Shown here one piece after another: positions 45,355 to 53,896 of a stretch of DNA of 64,000 nt. Every line of letters begins with the position of its first letter. Position 1 is the stretch's first letter. Source of the stretch: Umezawaea beigongshangensis (GTDB lineage Bacteria > Actinomycetota > Actinomycetes > Mycobacteriales > Pseudonocardiaceae); contig NZ_JAEIOJ010000010.1 of NCBI RefSeq assembly GCF_016464305.1, positions 62,001-126,000 on the forward strand. Direction: 5' to 3'. Under the pieces are notes generated by a model that had not been told where the DNA came from, searched no databases, and saw only the letters and a program-made list of their open reading frames with translations. A program made the position numbers and the translations under genes.

Positions 45355-45471
45355 GCGAGCACCTCCGGATGAGCGGTGCGCCTCTGGTTTCGCCCCACGA
45401 CTCTGCCGCGAAAAGGACCTTGTGACAAGGACCACAGGGATCATTCTCGTGCCTGCAACGTCCCAGTAACT

Positions 45472-45510
45472 GAATCGTTTTTGATTCGGACGGGGGTCGT
45501 CTCGTAGTGT
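45472..45510 (+). promoter_or_regulatory. edd promoter with overlapping palindrome
   Basis: TTGATT (45481-45486) and TAGTGT (45505-45510), 18 bases apart, form a likely promoter about 85 bases upstream of edd. GAATC-GTTTTT-GATTC (45472-45487) covers the -35 and would suit repressor binding. A further CCTTG-TGA-CAAGG repeat lies upstream at about 45418-45430. Confidence 0.5.
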
Positions 45511-45594
45511 GCGAGGGGTCACGTCCGAGTGGAACGTCAGCGCTGCCGTCCACCGGGGCCGGGAGGCCCCCGATCACCAACGGAGACAGCGAGC

Positions 45595-47451
45595 ATGAGC
45601 CCACTGCACCCCGTGGTCGCCCAGGTCACCGCACGCATCGCCGCGCGGAGCGCGGCAACCCGGACCGCCTACCTGGAGCGGGTCGCCGCGGCGGCCGCAC
45701 AGGGCACCACGCGCACCGGCATGGCCTGCAGCAACCTCGCCCACGGCTTCGCCGCGTTCGAGGGCGGCGACAAGGCGGCCCTGCGCGCGCTGCGCAAGTC
45801 GAACGTCGCCATCGTGTCGGCCTACAACGACATGCTGTCCGCGCACCAGCCCATGCAGGAGTACCCGGCGTGGATCAAGGACTCGGTGCGGGCCTCGGGC
45901 GGTGTCTCCCAGTTCGCGGGCGGCGTGCCCGCCATGTGCGACGGGATCACCCAGGGACGTGACGGCATGGAGCTGTCGCTGTTCAGCCGCGACGTGATCG
46001 CCATGTCCACCGGTGTGGCGCTGTCGCACGAGATGTTCGACTCCGCGCTGCTGCTCGGCGTCTGCGACAAGATCGTCCCCGGCATGCTGATCGGCGCGCT
46101 GTCGTTCGGCCACCTGCCCGCGATCCTCGTGCCGGCCGGGCCGATGGCCTCCGGTCTCAGCAACGGCGAGAAGGCCCGCGTCCGGCAGCTCTACGCCGAG
46201 GGCAAGGCCACCCGCGAGGACCTCCTCGAAGCCGAGGCCGCGTCCTACCACAGCGCCGGGACCTGCACGTTCTACGGCACGGCCAACTCGAACCAGATGG
46301 TCGTCGAGATCATGGGCCTGCACCTGCCCGGTGCGACGTTCGTGCAGCCGCGCACCCCGCTGCGCCGCGCGCTGACCGAGTACGCGGGCCGCCGCGCCGT
46401 GGAGATCAGCCGCGGCGAGGAGTACACGCCCATCGCGGAGGTCGTCGACGAGCGCTCGATCGTCAACGCCGTCGTCGCCCTGCTGGCCACCGGCGGCTCG
46501 ACGAACCACACGATGCACCTCGTGGCCATCGCCTCGGCCGCGGGCATCGAGCTGAGCTGGGACGACTTCTCCGACCTGTCGTCGGTCGTGCCGCTGCTGG
46601 CGCGGGTCTACCCCAACGGCAGCGCCGACATCAACCACTTCGCCGCGGCGGGCGGCGTGCAGTTCCTCGTCGGGGAGCTGCTCGACGGGGGCCTGCTGCA
46701 CGGCGACGTGCGCACGATCGCGGGCCCCGGTCTCGACCGCTACCGCCAGGAACCGGTGCTGATCGACGGCGAGCTGATCTGGCGCGACGGTCCGCGCGAG
46801 TCCCTGGACCCCGCCGTGCTGCGCGGGCTCGACGACCCGTTCGCCGCCGACGGCGGACTGCGGATGCTCTCGGGCAACCTCGGCCGCTCCGTCATCAAGG
46901 TCTCCGCGGTGGCGCCGGAGAACCGCGTCGTCGAGGCGCCCGCGCGGGTCTTCACCTCGCAGCAGGCGTTCGCCGAGGCGTTCAAGGCCGGTGAGCTGGA
47001 GCGCGACGTCGTGATCGTCGTGCGCCAGCAGGGACCGCAGGCCAACGGGATGCCCGAGCTGCACGGCCTCACGCCGCCGCTGGGCGTGCTGATGGACCGC
47101 GGCTTCAAGGTCGCACTGGTGACCGACGGCCGCATGTCCGGCGCCTCCGGCAAGATCCCCGCCGCCATCCAGCTCACCCCCGAGGCCGCCGTCGGCGGAC
47201 CGCTCGCCAGGGTGCGCGACGGCGACGTGCTGCGCCTGGACGCCGAGACCGGCACGCTGGAAGCACTGGTGCCCCCGGCCGAGCTGGCCTCGCGCGAGCT
47301 GGTCGACTTCCCGCCGGACGCCGCGGCGTGGACGGGCACCGGGCGCGAGCTGTTCGCGGCGCTGCGCCGCTCGGTCGGTCCCGCCGACCGCGGGGCGAGC
47401 GTCTTCGGTCCCATCGCCGCGTCGCACTTCGTCGGTCAGCGCACGTCATAG
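45595..47451 (+). CDS. edd: 6-phosphogluconate dehydratase
   Basis: The 618-residue iron-sulfur dehydratase makes 2-keto-3-deoxy-6-phosphogluconate, the key Entner-Doudoroff intermediate. It has cluster ligands in [16 protein letters not shown] and [14 protein letters not shown], and the C-terminal [16 protein letters not shown] loop. Length and motifs fit Edd better than dihydroxy-acid dehydratase. The ATG at 45595 follows CGGAGACAG. eda follows 40 bases later. Confidence 0.95.
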   Translation: MSPLHPVVAQVTARIAARSAATRTAYLERVAAAAAQGTTRTGMACSNLAHGFAAFEGGDKAALRALRKSNVAIVSAYNDMLSAHQPMQEYPAWIKDSVRASGGVSQFAGGVPAMCDGITQGRDGMELSLFSRDVIAMSTGVALSHEMFDSALLLGVCDKIVPGMLIGALSFGHLPAILVPAGPMASGLSNGEKARVRQLYAEGKATREDLLEAEAASYHSAGTCTFYGTANSNQMVVEIMGLHLPGATFVQPRTPLRRALTEYAGRRAVEISRGEEYTPIAEVVDERSIVNAVVALLATGGSTNHTMHLVAIASAAGIELSWDDFSDLSSVVPLLARVYPNGSADINHFAAAGGVQFLVGELLDGGLLHGDVRTIAGPGLDRYRQEPVLIDGELIWRDGPRESLDPAVLRGLDDPFAADGGLRMLSGNLGRSVIKVSAVAPENRVVEAPARVFTSQQAFAEAFKAGELERDVVIVVRQQGPQANGMPELHGLTPPLGVLMDRGFKVALVTDGRMSGASGKIPAAIQLTPEAAVGGPLARVRDGDVLRLDAETGTLEALVPPAELASRELVDFPPDAAAWTGTGRELFAALRRSVGPADRGASVFGPIAASHFVGQRTS

Positions 47452-47491
47452 GCTGTCCTCGCACATCGTTCCGCCCACCTCTGGAGGCCCG

Positions 47492-48115
47492 GTGACCACC
47501 GGTCACGATCTGCTCGCCCTGTCCCCCGTCATCCCCGTCGTCGTCGTGGACGACGCGGACCACGCGGTGCCGCTCGCGCGAGCGCTGCTGCGCGGCGGGG
47601 TGAGGGTGATCGAGCTGACGCTGCGCACCCCGGCGGCGCTGTCCGCGATCGAGCGGGTGGCCGCCGAGGTGCCGGACATCGTCATCGGCGCGGGCACCGT
47701 GACCGCACCCGAGCACGCCGAGCAGGCCCTCAAGGCCGGTGCGGGGTTCCTGGTCACGCCGGGCTGCACCGACCGGGTGCTCGACGCGGCCGAGGACACC
47801 GGGCTGCCGTTCCTGCCCGGTGCCGCCACCGTCTCCGAGGCGATGCGGCTCGTCGAGCGGGGCATCACCGCGCTGAAGTTCTTCCCCGCCGAGGCCGCGG
47901 GCGGCGTCGACTTCCTCAAGTCGATCGGCGGCCCGCTGCCGCAGCTGAGGTTCTGCCCGACCGGCGGCATCACGCCCGAGAGCGCCCCGCGCTACCTGGC
48001 CCTGTCCAACGTGGGCTGCGTCGGCGGCTCGTGGCTGGCGCCGAAGGACGCGCTGGCCTCGGGGGACTTCGAGCGGGTCGAGGAGCTGGCGCGCGCCGCC
48101 GCCGCGCTGGGCTGA
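47492..48115 (+). CDS. eda: 2-keto-3-deoxy-6-phosphogluconate aldolase
   Basis: The 207-residue class I aldolase splits the Edd product into pyruvate and glyceraldehyde 3-phosphate. Schiff-base Lys129 is in ITALKFFPAEAAGG, catalytic Glu41 in VIELTLRTP, and phosphate-binding loops are FCPTGGI and GGSWLAP. GTG start with CTGGAGG upstream. With edd it gives a complete lower Entner-Doudoroff branch. Its last 124 bases are overlapped, on the other strand, by the tail of the LysR gene. Confidence 0.96.
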   Translation: MTTGHDLLALSPVIPVVVVDDADHAVPLARALLRGGVRVIELTLRTPAALSAIERVAAEVPDIVIGAGTVTAPEHAEQALKAGAGFLVTPGCTDRVLDAAEDTGLPFLPGAATVSEAMRLVERGITALKFFPAEAAGGVDFLKSIGGPLPQLRFCPTGGITPESAPRYLALSNVGCVGGSWLAPKDALASGDFERVEELARAAAALG

Positions 48116-48999
48116 TCACCGGAGTCGTCGTCCCGGACGGCACGGCCGGGCGGAACGCGGACCGAGTCCACCAGGGCCGTCACCGCGGGGTGCCACTCGC
48201 GACCGGCCGGGCCGCCGAGGACGAGCCTGCGCACCACCGGGTCGCGCAGCGGCACCATCACCAGGCCCGGTGGCAGCATCGACGCCACCAGGCCGGGCAC
48301 GATCGACACGCCCACGCCGGTGCGGATCATGGCGAACAGCGTGCCCAGTTCGCGCACCCGGTGGCGCGGGGTGAACGGGTGACCGGCGTACGCCTGCCGC
48401 ACGTGCTGCTCGCAGCCGCAGCGGGTCAGCAGGAACGGGTCGTCGGCCAGGTCGGTCACGTCGATCCGGGGCAGCGTCGCCAGCGGGTGATCCGTGCGCA
48501 GCAGGGCCTGGAACGCGTCCTCGCAGAGCAGCGCGCCGAAGCCGGGCGACGGATCGACCAGGACCGCGGCGTCGACCGTGCCGCCGTTCAGCCACTCGGC
48601 GACCTCGTCGTCCTCGCCCTCGAACACCCGGACCCGCACGTGCGGGAACTCCGTGCGCCACCGGGCCAGCAGGTCGGGCAGCAGTCCCTGGCACACGCTG
48701 GGTGGCGCGGCGAGCCGGACCGTGCCGCGTGCTCCGCCGTGCCGGCGTTCGGCCAGGTCGGTGATCGCGGTGGACGCGGCCACCGCGGCGCGGGCGTGCG
48801 CCAGGACCTCCTCCCCGAACGCGGTGGGCACGGGGCGTCCGCGCCGGGACAGCACGGGGTGACCGAGCGTGCGTTCGAGCGCGGCGACCGCGTGCGAGAC
48901 GGCGGACTGGGTGAGCCCGAGGGCGTCGGCGGCGGTGCGGAACCCGCCCTCGTCGACGACGGCGAGGAAGGCCCGCAACTGGGCGAAGTTCAGGGCCAT
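47992..48999 (-). CDS. LysR-family transcriptional regulator
   Basis: The 335-residue regulator has an N-terminal winged helix (MALNFAQLRAFLAVVDEGGF; TQSAVSHAVAALERTLG) and a LysR substrate-binding domain to about residue 290. The frame has no stop there and continues with a Ser/Ala-rich tail of about 45 residues encoded antisense to the 3' end of eda, which is odd. It is divergent from an EamA exporter gene, its probable target, with a palindrome on its own start codon. Confidence 0.88.
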   Translation of the reverse strand: MALNFAQLRAFLAVVDEGGFRTAADALGLTQSAVSHAVAALERTLGHPVLSRRGRPVPTAFGEEVLAHARAAVAASTAITDLAERRHGGARGTVRLAAPPSVCQGLLPDLLARWRTEFPHVRVRVFEGEDDEVAEWLNGGTVDAAVLVDPSPGFGALLCEDAFQALLRTDHPLATLPRIDVTDLADDPFLLTRCGCEQHVRQAYAGHPFTPRHRVRELGTLFAMIRTGVGVSIVPGLVASMLPPGLVMVPLRDPVVRRLVLGGPAGREWHPAVTALVDSVRVPPGRAVRDDDSGDQPSAAAARASSSTRSKSPEASASFGASHEPPTQPTLDRAR

Positions 49000-49013
49000 G
49001 AGCGCCTCTCATG
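48997..49013. promoter_or_regulatory. 17-bp palindrome overlapping the LysR start
   Basis: CATGAG-CGCCT-CTCATG (48997-49013) includes the LysR start codon and holds a T-N11-A type core as preferred by LysR proteins. It may be the autoregulatory site in this divergent region. Confidence 0.45.
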
Positions 49014-49069
49014 TCGGATCGGCGAGCACTTGTTGGACTCATGGTGCTCCTCCGGGTGATGCTCGCGCC

Positions 49070-49954
49070 GTGGGATCCACCGGGAAGTTCGTGCTGCTGT
49101 CCGCGATCTGGGGCAGCAGCTTCGCGTTGATCGAGGTGGCGGTGGACGCGGGCGTGCCGCCGGTGCAGGTGGCGCTGGCCCGCTGCCTGTTCGGGGCGCT
49201 GGCGCTGTGGGTGGTCTGCGCGGCGCAGGGGGCGGCGGTGCCGCGCGACCCGCGCACCTGGGGGCACGCGGCGGTGGTCGCGGTGCTGCTCAACTCGGTG
49301 CCGTTCACGCTGCTGGCTCACGGCGAGTCGAAGGTGGACTCGGTGCTGGCGGGCGTGCTGAACGCGACGACGCCGTTGACGACGCTGGCGTTCGCGCTGC
49401 TGGTCGTGCCGGGTGAGCGGGTGACGCGGACGCGGCTGGCGGGGCTGCTGCTCGGCTTCGCGGGCGTGCTGGTGCTGCTCGGGGTGTGGCGGGGCCTGGA
49501 CGGCGACGTGCTGGCCGGTGGCCTGGCCTGCCTGGGTGCCACCACGTGCTACGGCGCCGGATTCGCCTACACGCGGCGGTTCTTCTCCGGCGGTCCGCAC
49601 CGGGCGAGCGCGTTGTCCGCCGTGCAGGTCACCTGCGCCACCGTGCAGCTCGCGGTGGCCGCGCCCGTCCTGTCCGGACCGCCCGCGTGGCCGGGCGCGC
49701 TCGCCGTGCTGGCGCTGCTGGTGCTGGGCGCGGTGGGCACCGGGTACGCGTACGTGCTCAACCTCGACCTGATCCGGGAGGCGGGCCCCACGGTCGCGGC
49801 CACGGTCACCTACGTGACCCCGCTCTGGTCCACCGCACTGGGCGTGCTGCTGCTGAGCGAACCGGCGGGCTGGCACACGTTCGTCGGCGGAGCGGTGGTG
49901 GTCAGCGGAATCCTGCTCACCCGGCGGCCCGCGCCCGACCGGACCAGGACGTGA
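49070..49954 (+). CDS. EamA-family (DMT) exporter
   Basis: The 294-residue protein has about ten membrane helices in two EamA repeats (about 5-135 and 145-288), with SAIWGSSFALIEVAV in the first and VTYVTPLWSTALGVLLLSEP in the second. Drug/metabolite transporters of this type export amino acids or small metabolites. The GTG at 49070 gives a standard length; the frame is open upstream to 48869 but antisense to the LysR gene. Its divergent LysR regulator suggests induction by the exported compound. Confidence 0.9.
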   Translation: MGSTGKFVLLSAIWGSSFALIEVAVDAGVPPVQVALARCLFGALALWVVCAAQGAAVPRDPRTWGHAAVVAVLLNSVPFTLLAHGESKVDSVLAGVLNATTPLTTLAFALLVVPGERVTRTRLAGLLLGFAGVLVLLGVWRGLDGDVLAGGLACLGATTCYGAGFAYTRRFFSGGPHRASALSAVQVTCATVQLAVAAPVLSGPPAWPGALAVLALLVLGAVGTGYAYVLNLDLIREAGPTVAATVTYVTPLWSTALGVLLLSEPAGWHTFVGGAVVVSGILLTRRPAPDRTRT

Positions 49955-50021
49955 GCACCACGGCTGGCGCGGCAACTCCCCCGGCACGCCGAGCGCCGCG
50001 ACGACGAGACGAGAAGACCGT

Positions 50022-50597
50022 CTAGTCGGACACGGCGTCGTCGAGTTCGGCCGCGTCCTCGCCGACGCGCCGCAGCTCCTCGCGCACCACCCGGAACGCG
50101 AGCCCCTGCGAGTAGCCCTTGCGGGCCAGCGCGCCGACGAGCCTGCGGATCTTGGCCGTCTCGTCCACGGCGCCCATCGACCGCAGCTTCTTGCGCACGA
50201 GCTCGCGCGCCCTGCTCTCCTCCGCGTCCTCGTCCACGGCGGCGACCGCCTCGGCCGCCACCTCGTCGTCCACGCCCTTGCGGCGCAGCTCCACCGCGAG
50301 CGCTCGGCGGCCCAGCCCCTGGTGGGTGTGCCTGGAGCGCACCCACACCTCGGCGAAGGCCGCGTCGTCCACGAGACCGACCTCGTCCAGCCGGCCGAGG
50401 ACGCTGTCGGCGACCTCCTCGGAGATCTCCTTGCGCACCAGGGCCTGGTGCAGTTCGGCCCGCGTGTGGGGCCGCATCGTCAGCAGGCGCAGACAGGTGT
50501 CCTTCGCCTTGACGTACTGCTCGGCGGGGCCGAGCGGTGCGGCGTCGCGGTGCGCGTCGGAGCGCTTGCCACGACGGCCGCCGCCTCGCTGTGTCAT
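50022..50597 (-). CDS. recX: regulatory protein RecX
   Basis: The RecX protein (about 191 residues) blocks RecA filament growth and so tempers recombination and the SOS response. It is made of three-helix repeats: KDTCLRLLTMRPHTRAELHQAL, GLVDDAAFAEVWVRSR and KIRRLVGALARKGYSQGLAF. It starts six bases after recA and is surely co-transcribed. The basic N-terminal tail (QRGGGRRGKRSDAHR) is common in actinomycetes. Confidence 0.94.
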   Translation of the reverse strand: MTQRGGGRRGKRSDAHRDAAPLGPAEQYVKAKDTCLRLLTMRPHTRAELHQALVRKEISEEVADSVLGRLDEVGLVDDAAFAEVWVRSRHTHQGLGRRALAVELRRKGVDDEVAAEAVAAVDEDAEESRARELVRKKLRSMGAVDETAKIRRLVGALARKGYSQGLAFRVVREELRRVGEDAAELDDAVSD

Positions 50598-50603
50598 CAC
50601 GCG

Positions 50604-51644
50604 CTAGAACTCGACGGGCGCCGGCACCGTGTCGTCGGCGTCGAGCGTCGCACCGATGCCCAGCTTGTCCTTGATGCGCTTCTCGATCTCGTTGGCCACG
50701 TCCGGGTTCTCCAGCAGGAACTTGCGGGCGTTCTCCTTGCCCTGCCCCAGCTGGTCGCCCTCGTAGGTGTACCAGGCACCGGACTTGCGCAGGATCGCCT
50801 GCTCGACGCCCATGTCGATCAGCGAGCCCTCGCGGCTGATGCCCTTGCCGTAGAGGATGTCGAACTCGGCCTGCTTGAACGGCGGCGCGACCTTGTTCTT
50901 GACGACCTTGACCCTGGTGCGGTTGCCGACGGGCTCGCCGCCGTCCTTCAGGGTCTCGATGCGGCGCACGTCCAGGCGGACGGACGCGTAGAACTTCAGG
51001 GCCTTGCCACCGGTCGTGGTCTCGGGAGACCCGAACATCACGCCGATCTTCTCGCGCAGCTGGTTGATGAAGATCGCGGTGGTGTTGGAGTTGCTGAGCG
51101 CGCCGGTGATCTTGCGGAGCGCCTGGCTCATCAGGCGGGCCTGGAGGCCGACGTGGTTGTCACCCATCTCGCCCTCGATCTCGGCACGGGGCACGAGGGC
51201 CGCGACCGAGTCGATGACCAGGATGTCGAGCGCGCCGGAGCGGACCAGCATGTCCGCGATCTCCAGCGCCTGCTCACCGGTGTCGGGCTGGGAGACCAGC
51301 AGCGCGTCGGTGTCGACGCCGAGCTTCTTCGCGTACTCGGGGTCGAGGGCGTGCTCCGCGTCGATGAACGCGGCGATGCCGCCGTTGCGCTGCGCGTTGG
51401 CCACCGCGTGCAGGGCCACGGTCGTCTTGCCGGACGACTCCGGGCCGTAGATCTCGACGACGCGGCCGCGCGGCAGGCCGCCGATGCCGAGCGCCACGTC
51501 CAGCGCGATGGCACCGGTCGGGATGACGGCGATCGGGGCACGGCCCTCCTCGCCGAGCCGCATCACCGAGCCCTTGCCGAACTGCTTGTCGATCTGCGCC
51601 AGGGCCAGCTCCAGAGCCTTGTCCCTGTCGGGTGCTGCTGCCAT
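50604..51644 (-). CDS. recA: recombinase RecA
   Basis: The 346-residue recombinase forms filaments on single-stranded DNA, exchanges strands and triggers LexA cleavage. Walker A is GPESSGKTT near 67-75, Walker [13 protein letters not shown], and the DNA-binding loops MSQALRKI and [22 protein letters not shown] (broken by the loop hinge) are intact. No intein interrupts it, unlike M. tuberculosis. An SOS box lies upstream, and recX follows in the same operon. Confidence 0.98.
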   Translation of the reverse strand: MAAAPDRDKALELALAQIDKQFGKGSVMRLGEEGRAPIAVIPTGAIALDVALGIGGLPRGRVVEIYGPESSGKTTVALHAVANAQRNGGIAAFIDAEHALDPEYAKKLGVDTDALLVSQPDTGEQALEIADMLVRSGALDILVIDSVAALVPRAEIEGEMGDNHVGLQARLMSQALRKITGALSNSNTTAIFINQLREKIGVMFGSPETTTGGKALKFYASVRLDVRRIETLKDGGEPVGNRTRVKVVKNKVAPPFKQAEFDILYGKGISREGSLIDMGVEQAILRKSGAWYTYEGDQLGQGKENARKFLLENPDVANEIEKRIKDKLGIGATLDADDTVPAPVEF

Positions 51645-51769
51645 CGGAAGTCCACCTCGGGTCGTGTCGAGCCGTCTGCGCTGTCGGGCCCGACGCTACG
51701 GGCAGGCACCGACAACTTCGGCGGGGGCGGGTCGTCCGAGCCGGATCGACCACCCGGTCGTGCACCCCG

Positions 51770-51792
51770 ATCTTACCCGAACAGGTGTTCGA
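51770..51792 (-). promoter_or_regulatory. recA promoter with SOS box
   Basis: CCGAACAGGTGTTCGA (51777-51792) fits the SOS palindrome with one change. On the minus strand it directly precedes TAAGAT (51770-51775), a good -10 element, about 125 bases upstream of recA. LexA would block this promoter. Confidence 0.8.
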
Positions 51793-51823
51793 ACCGGAGT
51801 GCGACACACGCCCGGCCGACGGG

Positions 51824-52018
51824 TCAGCGGCGCAGTTCCGGCACGTCGAAGGCGTCGCAGACGGCCAGCCACACCTCCTTGGCGGGGTACCCGGCGTCGA
51901 GCGCCTGGTCCGGGGTGCGCCCTCCCAGGGAGGACAGGACGTGGTCGTGGGCGAGCATCTCAGCCCTGACCTGGCCGAACTCTCCGGCCATCAGTTTGCG
52001 GAAGACGGTGTTGCGCAT
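51824..52018 (-). CDS. DUF3046 small protein
   Basis: The 64-residue protein (MRNTVFRKLMAGEFG ... LGGRTPDQALDAGYPAKEVWLAVC, split) belongs to DUF3046, which lies just upstream of recA in mycobacteria (Rv2738c) and many actinomycetes. It is small, helical and soluble. Function unknown. Its start lies only 23 bases from the divergent start of the small membrane protein at 52042. Confidence 0.85.
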   Translation of the reverse strand: MRNTVFRKLMAGEFGQVRAEMLAHDHVLSSLGGRTPDQALDAGYPAKEVWLAVCDAFDVPELRR

Positions 52019-52041
52019 CCCCTCCAGGCTAACCTCGCGGT

Positions 52042-52167
52042 GTGCAGCCGATCGCGCAAGACCTCACCGGAACGTCCTCGCTCGCCATGCAGGTCGTGGC
52101 CGCCGCCGGGCTCGTCGCGGCCGTCGTCGTCGGACTGCGCGCGCTCTGGGAGCGCCGCAAGCGCTGA
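52042..52167 (+). CDS. 41-residue leaderless small membrane protein
   Basis: The frame runs GTG (52042) to TGA (52165-52167): a polar start (QPIAQDLTGTSS), one membrane helix (MQVVAAAGLVAAVVVGLRAL) and a basic end (WERRKR). TAACCT (52030-52035) ends six bases before the GTG, as in leaderless actinobacterial transcripts. A perfect 17-bp terminator follows 16 bases after the stop. Charge distribution puts the C terminus in the cytoplasm. No known family that I can name. Confidence 0.6.
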   Translation: MQPIAQDLTGTSSLAMQVVAAAGLVAAVVVGLRALWERRKR

Positions 52168-52183
52168 CCCGCGCCGACACGAC

Positions 52184-52221
52184 GGGGCCGTCTCCGCGAC
52201 GCGCGTCGCGGAGACGGCCCC
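52184..52221. terminator. 17-bp bidirectional stem-loop terminator
   Basis: Perfect 17-base arms (52184-52200 and 52205-52221) around GCGC lie between the small membrane protein gene and the convergent esterase gene. Confidence 0.8.
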
Positions 52222-52234
52222 GGCCACACCGGGC

Positions 52235-53182
52235 TCAGCGGGACAGCACCGCACCCAGGAAGGTGATCGCCTGGGCGATGGCGGCACGCGCGGCACGCGT
52301 CTCGCTCAGCGCGTTCAGCATCACGAAGTCGTGGATGATCCCCTGGTAGCGGACGGCGGTCACCGGCACACCGGCCTCGCGCAGCTTGTTCGCGTACGCC
52401 TCGCCCTCGTCGCGCAGCACGTCGGCCTCGCCGGTGATCACCAGGGCCTGCGGCAGGCCGGCGAGCTGCTCGGTGGTGGCGCGCAGCGGGGACGCGGTGA
52501 TCTCGGCGCGCTGCGCGGGGTCGGTCGTGTACTGGTCCCAGAACCACTGCATGCCGTCGCGGCGCAGGAAGAAGCCCTCGGCGAACTCGTGGTAGGACGG
52601 CGTGTCGAACGACGCGTCGGTCACCGGGTAGAACAGCACCTGACCGGCGAACGTCACGTCGCCGCGCTCCTTGGCCATCAGGGTCAGCGCCGCGGACATG
52701 TTCCCGCCGACCGAGTCGCCCGCGATCGCGAGGCGCGAACCGTCCAGACCCCTGGCCGTCCCCTCGGCGCCGATCCACTGCGCGACGGCGTAGTTCTCCT
52801 CGATCGCGACGGGGTAGCGGACCTCGGGCGAGAGGCTGTACTCGGGGAACACCACGGCGGCACCGGTGCCGGCGACGAGCTCGCGGACCAGGCGGTCGTG
52901 GGTGTGGGCGTTGCCGAAGACCCAGCCCGCGCCGTGCACGTAGAGGATCACCGGCAGCGGACCGGTCGCCCCTGCGGGGCGCAGCACCCTGACCCGGACC
53001 CGCCCGCCGGGACCTCCGGCGACGACGATCTCCTCGACGTCGACGGCGGGAGCGTCCACCTCGCCCGACTGCACCTGGTCCACCGTCTCCCGCCCCTTCT
53101 CCGGGCCGAGGTCGAACAGGTGGGGCGGGTTGGCGGTGGCCTCGGCGAAGTCCTTCGCGGCCTGCTCCAGCACGACGGTCAT
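52235..53182 (-). CDS. hormone-sensitive-lipase-family esterase
   Basis: The 315-residue alpha/beta-hydrolase has the oxyanion motif HGAGW (83-87; a variant of HGGG), nucleophile Ser157 in GDSVGG, acid in TGEADVLRDEG and His in GIIHDFVML. A flexible N-terminal cap (DFAEATANPPHLFDLGPEKG) precedes it. It should hydrolyse short-chain esters in the cytoplasm. It is divergent from a MarR-type regulator, the usual arrangement for a repressor-controlled hydrolase. Confidence 0.9.
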   Translation of the reverse strand: MTVVLEQAAKDFAEATANPPHLFDLGPEKGRETVDQVQSGEVDAPAVDVEEIVVAGGPGGRVRVRVLRPAGATGPLPVILYVHGAGWVFGNAHTHDRLVRELVAGTGAAVVFPEYSLSPEVRYPVAIEENYAVAQWIGAEGTARGLDGSRLAIAGDSVGGNMSAALTLMAKERGDVTFAGQVLFYPVTDASFDTPSYHEFAEGFFLRRDGMQWFWDQYTTDPAQRAEITASPLRATTEQLAGLPQALVITGEADVLRDEGEAYANKLREAGVPVTAVRYQGIIHDFVMLNALSETRAARAAIAQAITFLGAVLSR

Positions 53183-53236
53183 GACCGGCTCCTCGGGTGT
53201 GGTGCGACGTGGTGACAGGAGGAACGATAGCGCACG

Positions 53237-53277
53237 TTTAAGTTGTGCACAATTGAACTGCGTCCGTTGAAGTTGTG
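53237..53277. promoter_or_regulatory. operator-like repeats between esterase and MarR genes
   Basis: TTTAAGTTGTG (53237-53247) and TTGAAGTTGTG (53267-53277) are near-direct repeats 30 bases apart. The first sits in the palindrome TTGTGCACAA (53243-53252) followed by CAATTGAACT. This is an AT-rich island in a GC-rich genome and a likely MarR operator. Confidence 0.55.
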
Positions 53278-53301
53278 GTCTCCGTTACGTACGCTGAACA
53301 C

Positions 53302-53772
53302 ATGCCCGAACCACTCGACGACAAGCTCTGCTTCGCCCTGTACGCCGCGTCGCGCGCCGTCACGCAGCTCCAGCGCCCCATGCTCGACGAGCTGGGCCTG
53401 ACGTACCCGCAGTACCTGGTGATGGTCGTGCTCTGGGAGAAGCGGTCGCTGCCCGTCAAGGACCTCGCGGCCGCCCTCCAGCTCGACTACGGCACGGTCT
53501 CCCCCCTGCTCAAGCGGCTGGAGGCGGCCGGACTGCTGCGCCGCGAGCGCCGCGCCGACGACGAGCGCTCCGTGCTGGTCGCGCTCACCGACGGGGGCGC
53601 GGCGCTGCGCGCGCGGGCCGAGGACGTCCCCGGCGCGGTGCTGTGCGCGATGGACCTCGACGACGACGAGTACCACGCCCTGCTGCGGGCCGTGCAGAAG
53701 CTGACCGAGTCGGTCAGCGCGCCCGGCGCAGCGTCGCGAGGACGCACGCCAGCAGCAGCGGCAACGCCGTGA
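53302..53772 (+). CDS. MarR-family regulator (OhrR-like)
   Basis: The 156-residue winged-helix repressor opens with [24 protein letters not shown], including the reactive Cys of OhrR-type peroxide sensors. It has the wing [18 protein letters not shown]. The ATG at 53302 fits the family start; the frame is open a little further upstream. It probably represses the divergent esterase, and no ohr gene is adjacent, so peroxide sensing is only suggested. The last 15 residues ([16 protein letters not shown]) extend beyond the usual end. Confidence 0.88.
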   Translation: MPEPLDDKLCFALYAASRAVTQLQRPMLDELGLTYPQYLVMVVLWEKRSLPVKDLAAALQLDYGTVSPLLKRLEAAGLLRRERRADDERSVLVALTDGGAALRARAEDVPGAVLCAMDLDDDEYHALLRAVQKLTESVSAPGAASRGRTPAAAATP

Positions 53773-53896
53773 ACCCCACGAGCGGGGCCGGCGCCGCCAG
53801 CACCCCACCGGCCGCGCCCACCGCGTAGCGGAGGACGAGCGCGGGACGACCGCGCTGGTGGCACGGGCCGTGTCACCCGCGCGGCGCCCGGCCGGG

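Noticed and set aside
42361-45372. Open frame of about 1000 codons opposite sdhA and sdhC
   Set aside because: Shadow of the sdh operon; no family features.
53714-53821. Minus-strand frame with a hydrophobic stretch ending ATLRRAR, overlapping the end of the MarR gene
   Set aside because: Only 35 codons from the best GTG, no ribosome site, and partly antisense to the MarR gene. It could be a remnant of a small membrane protein but cannot be supported.
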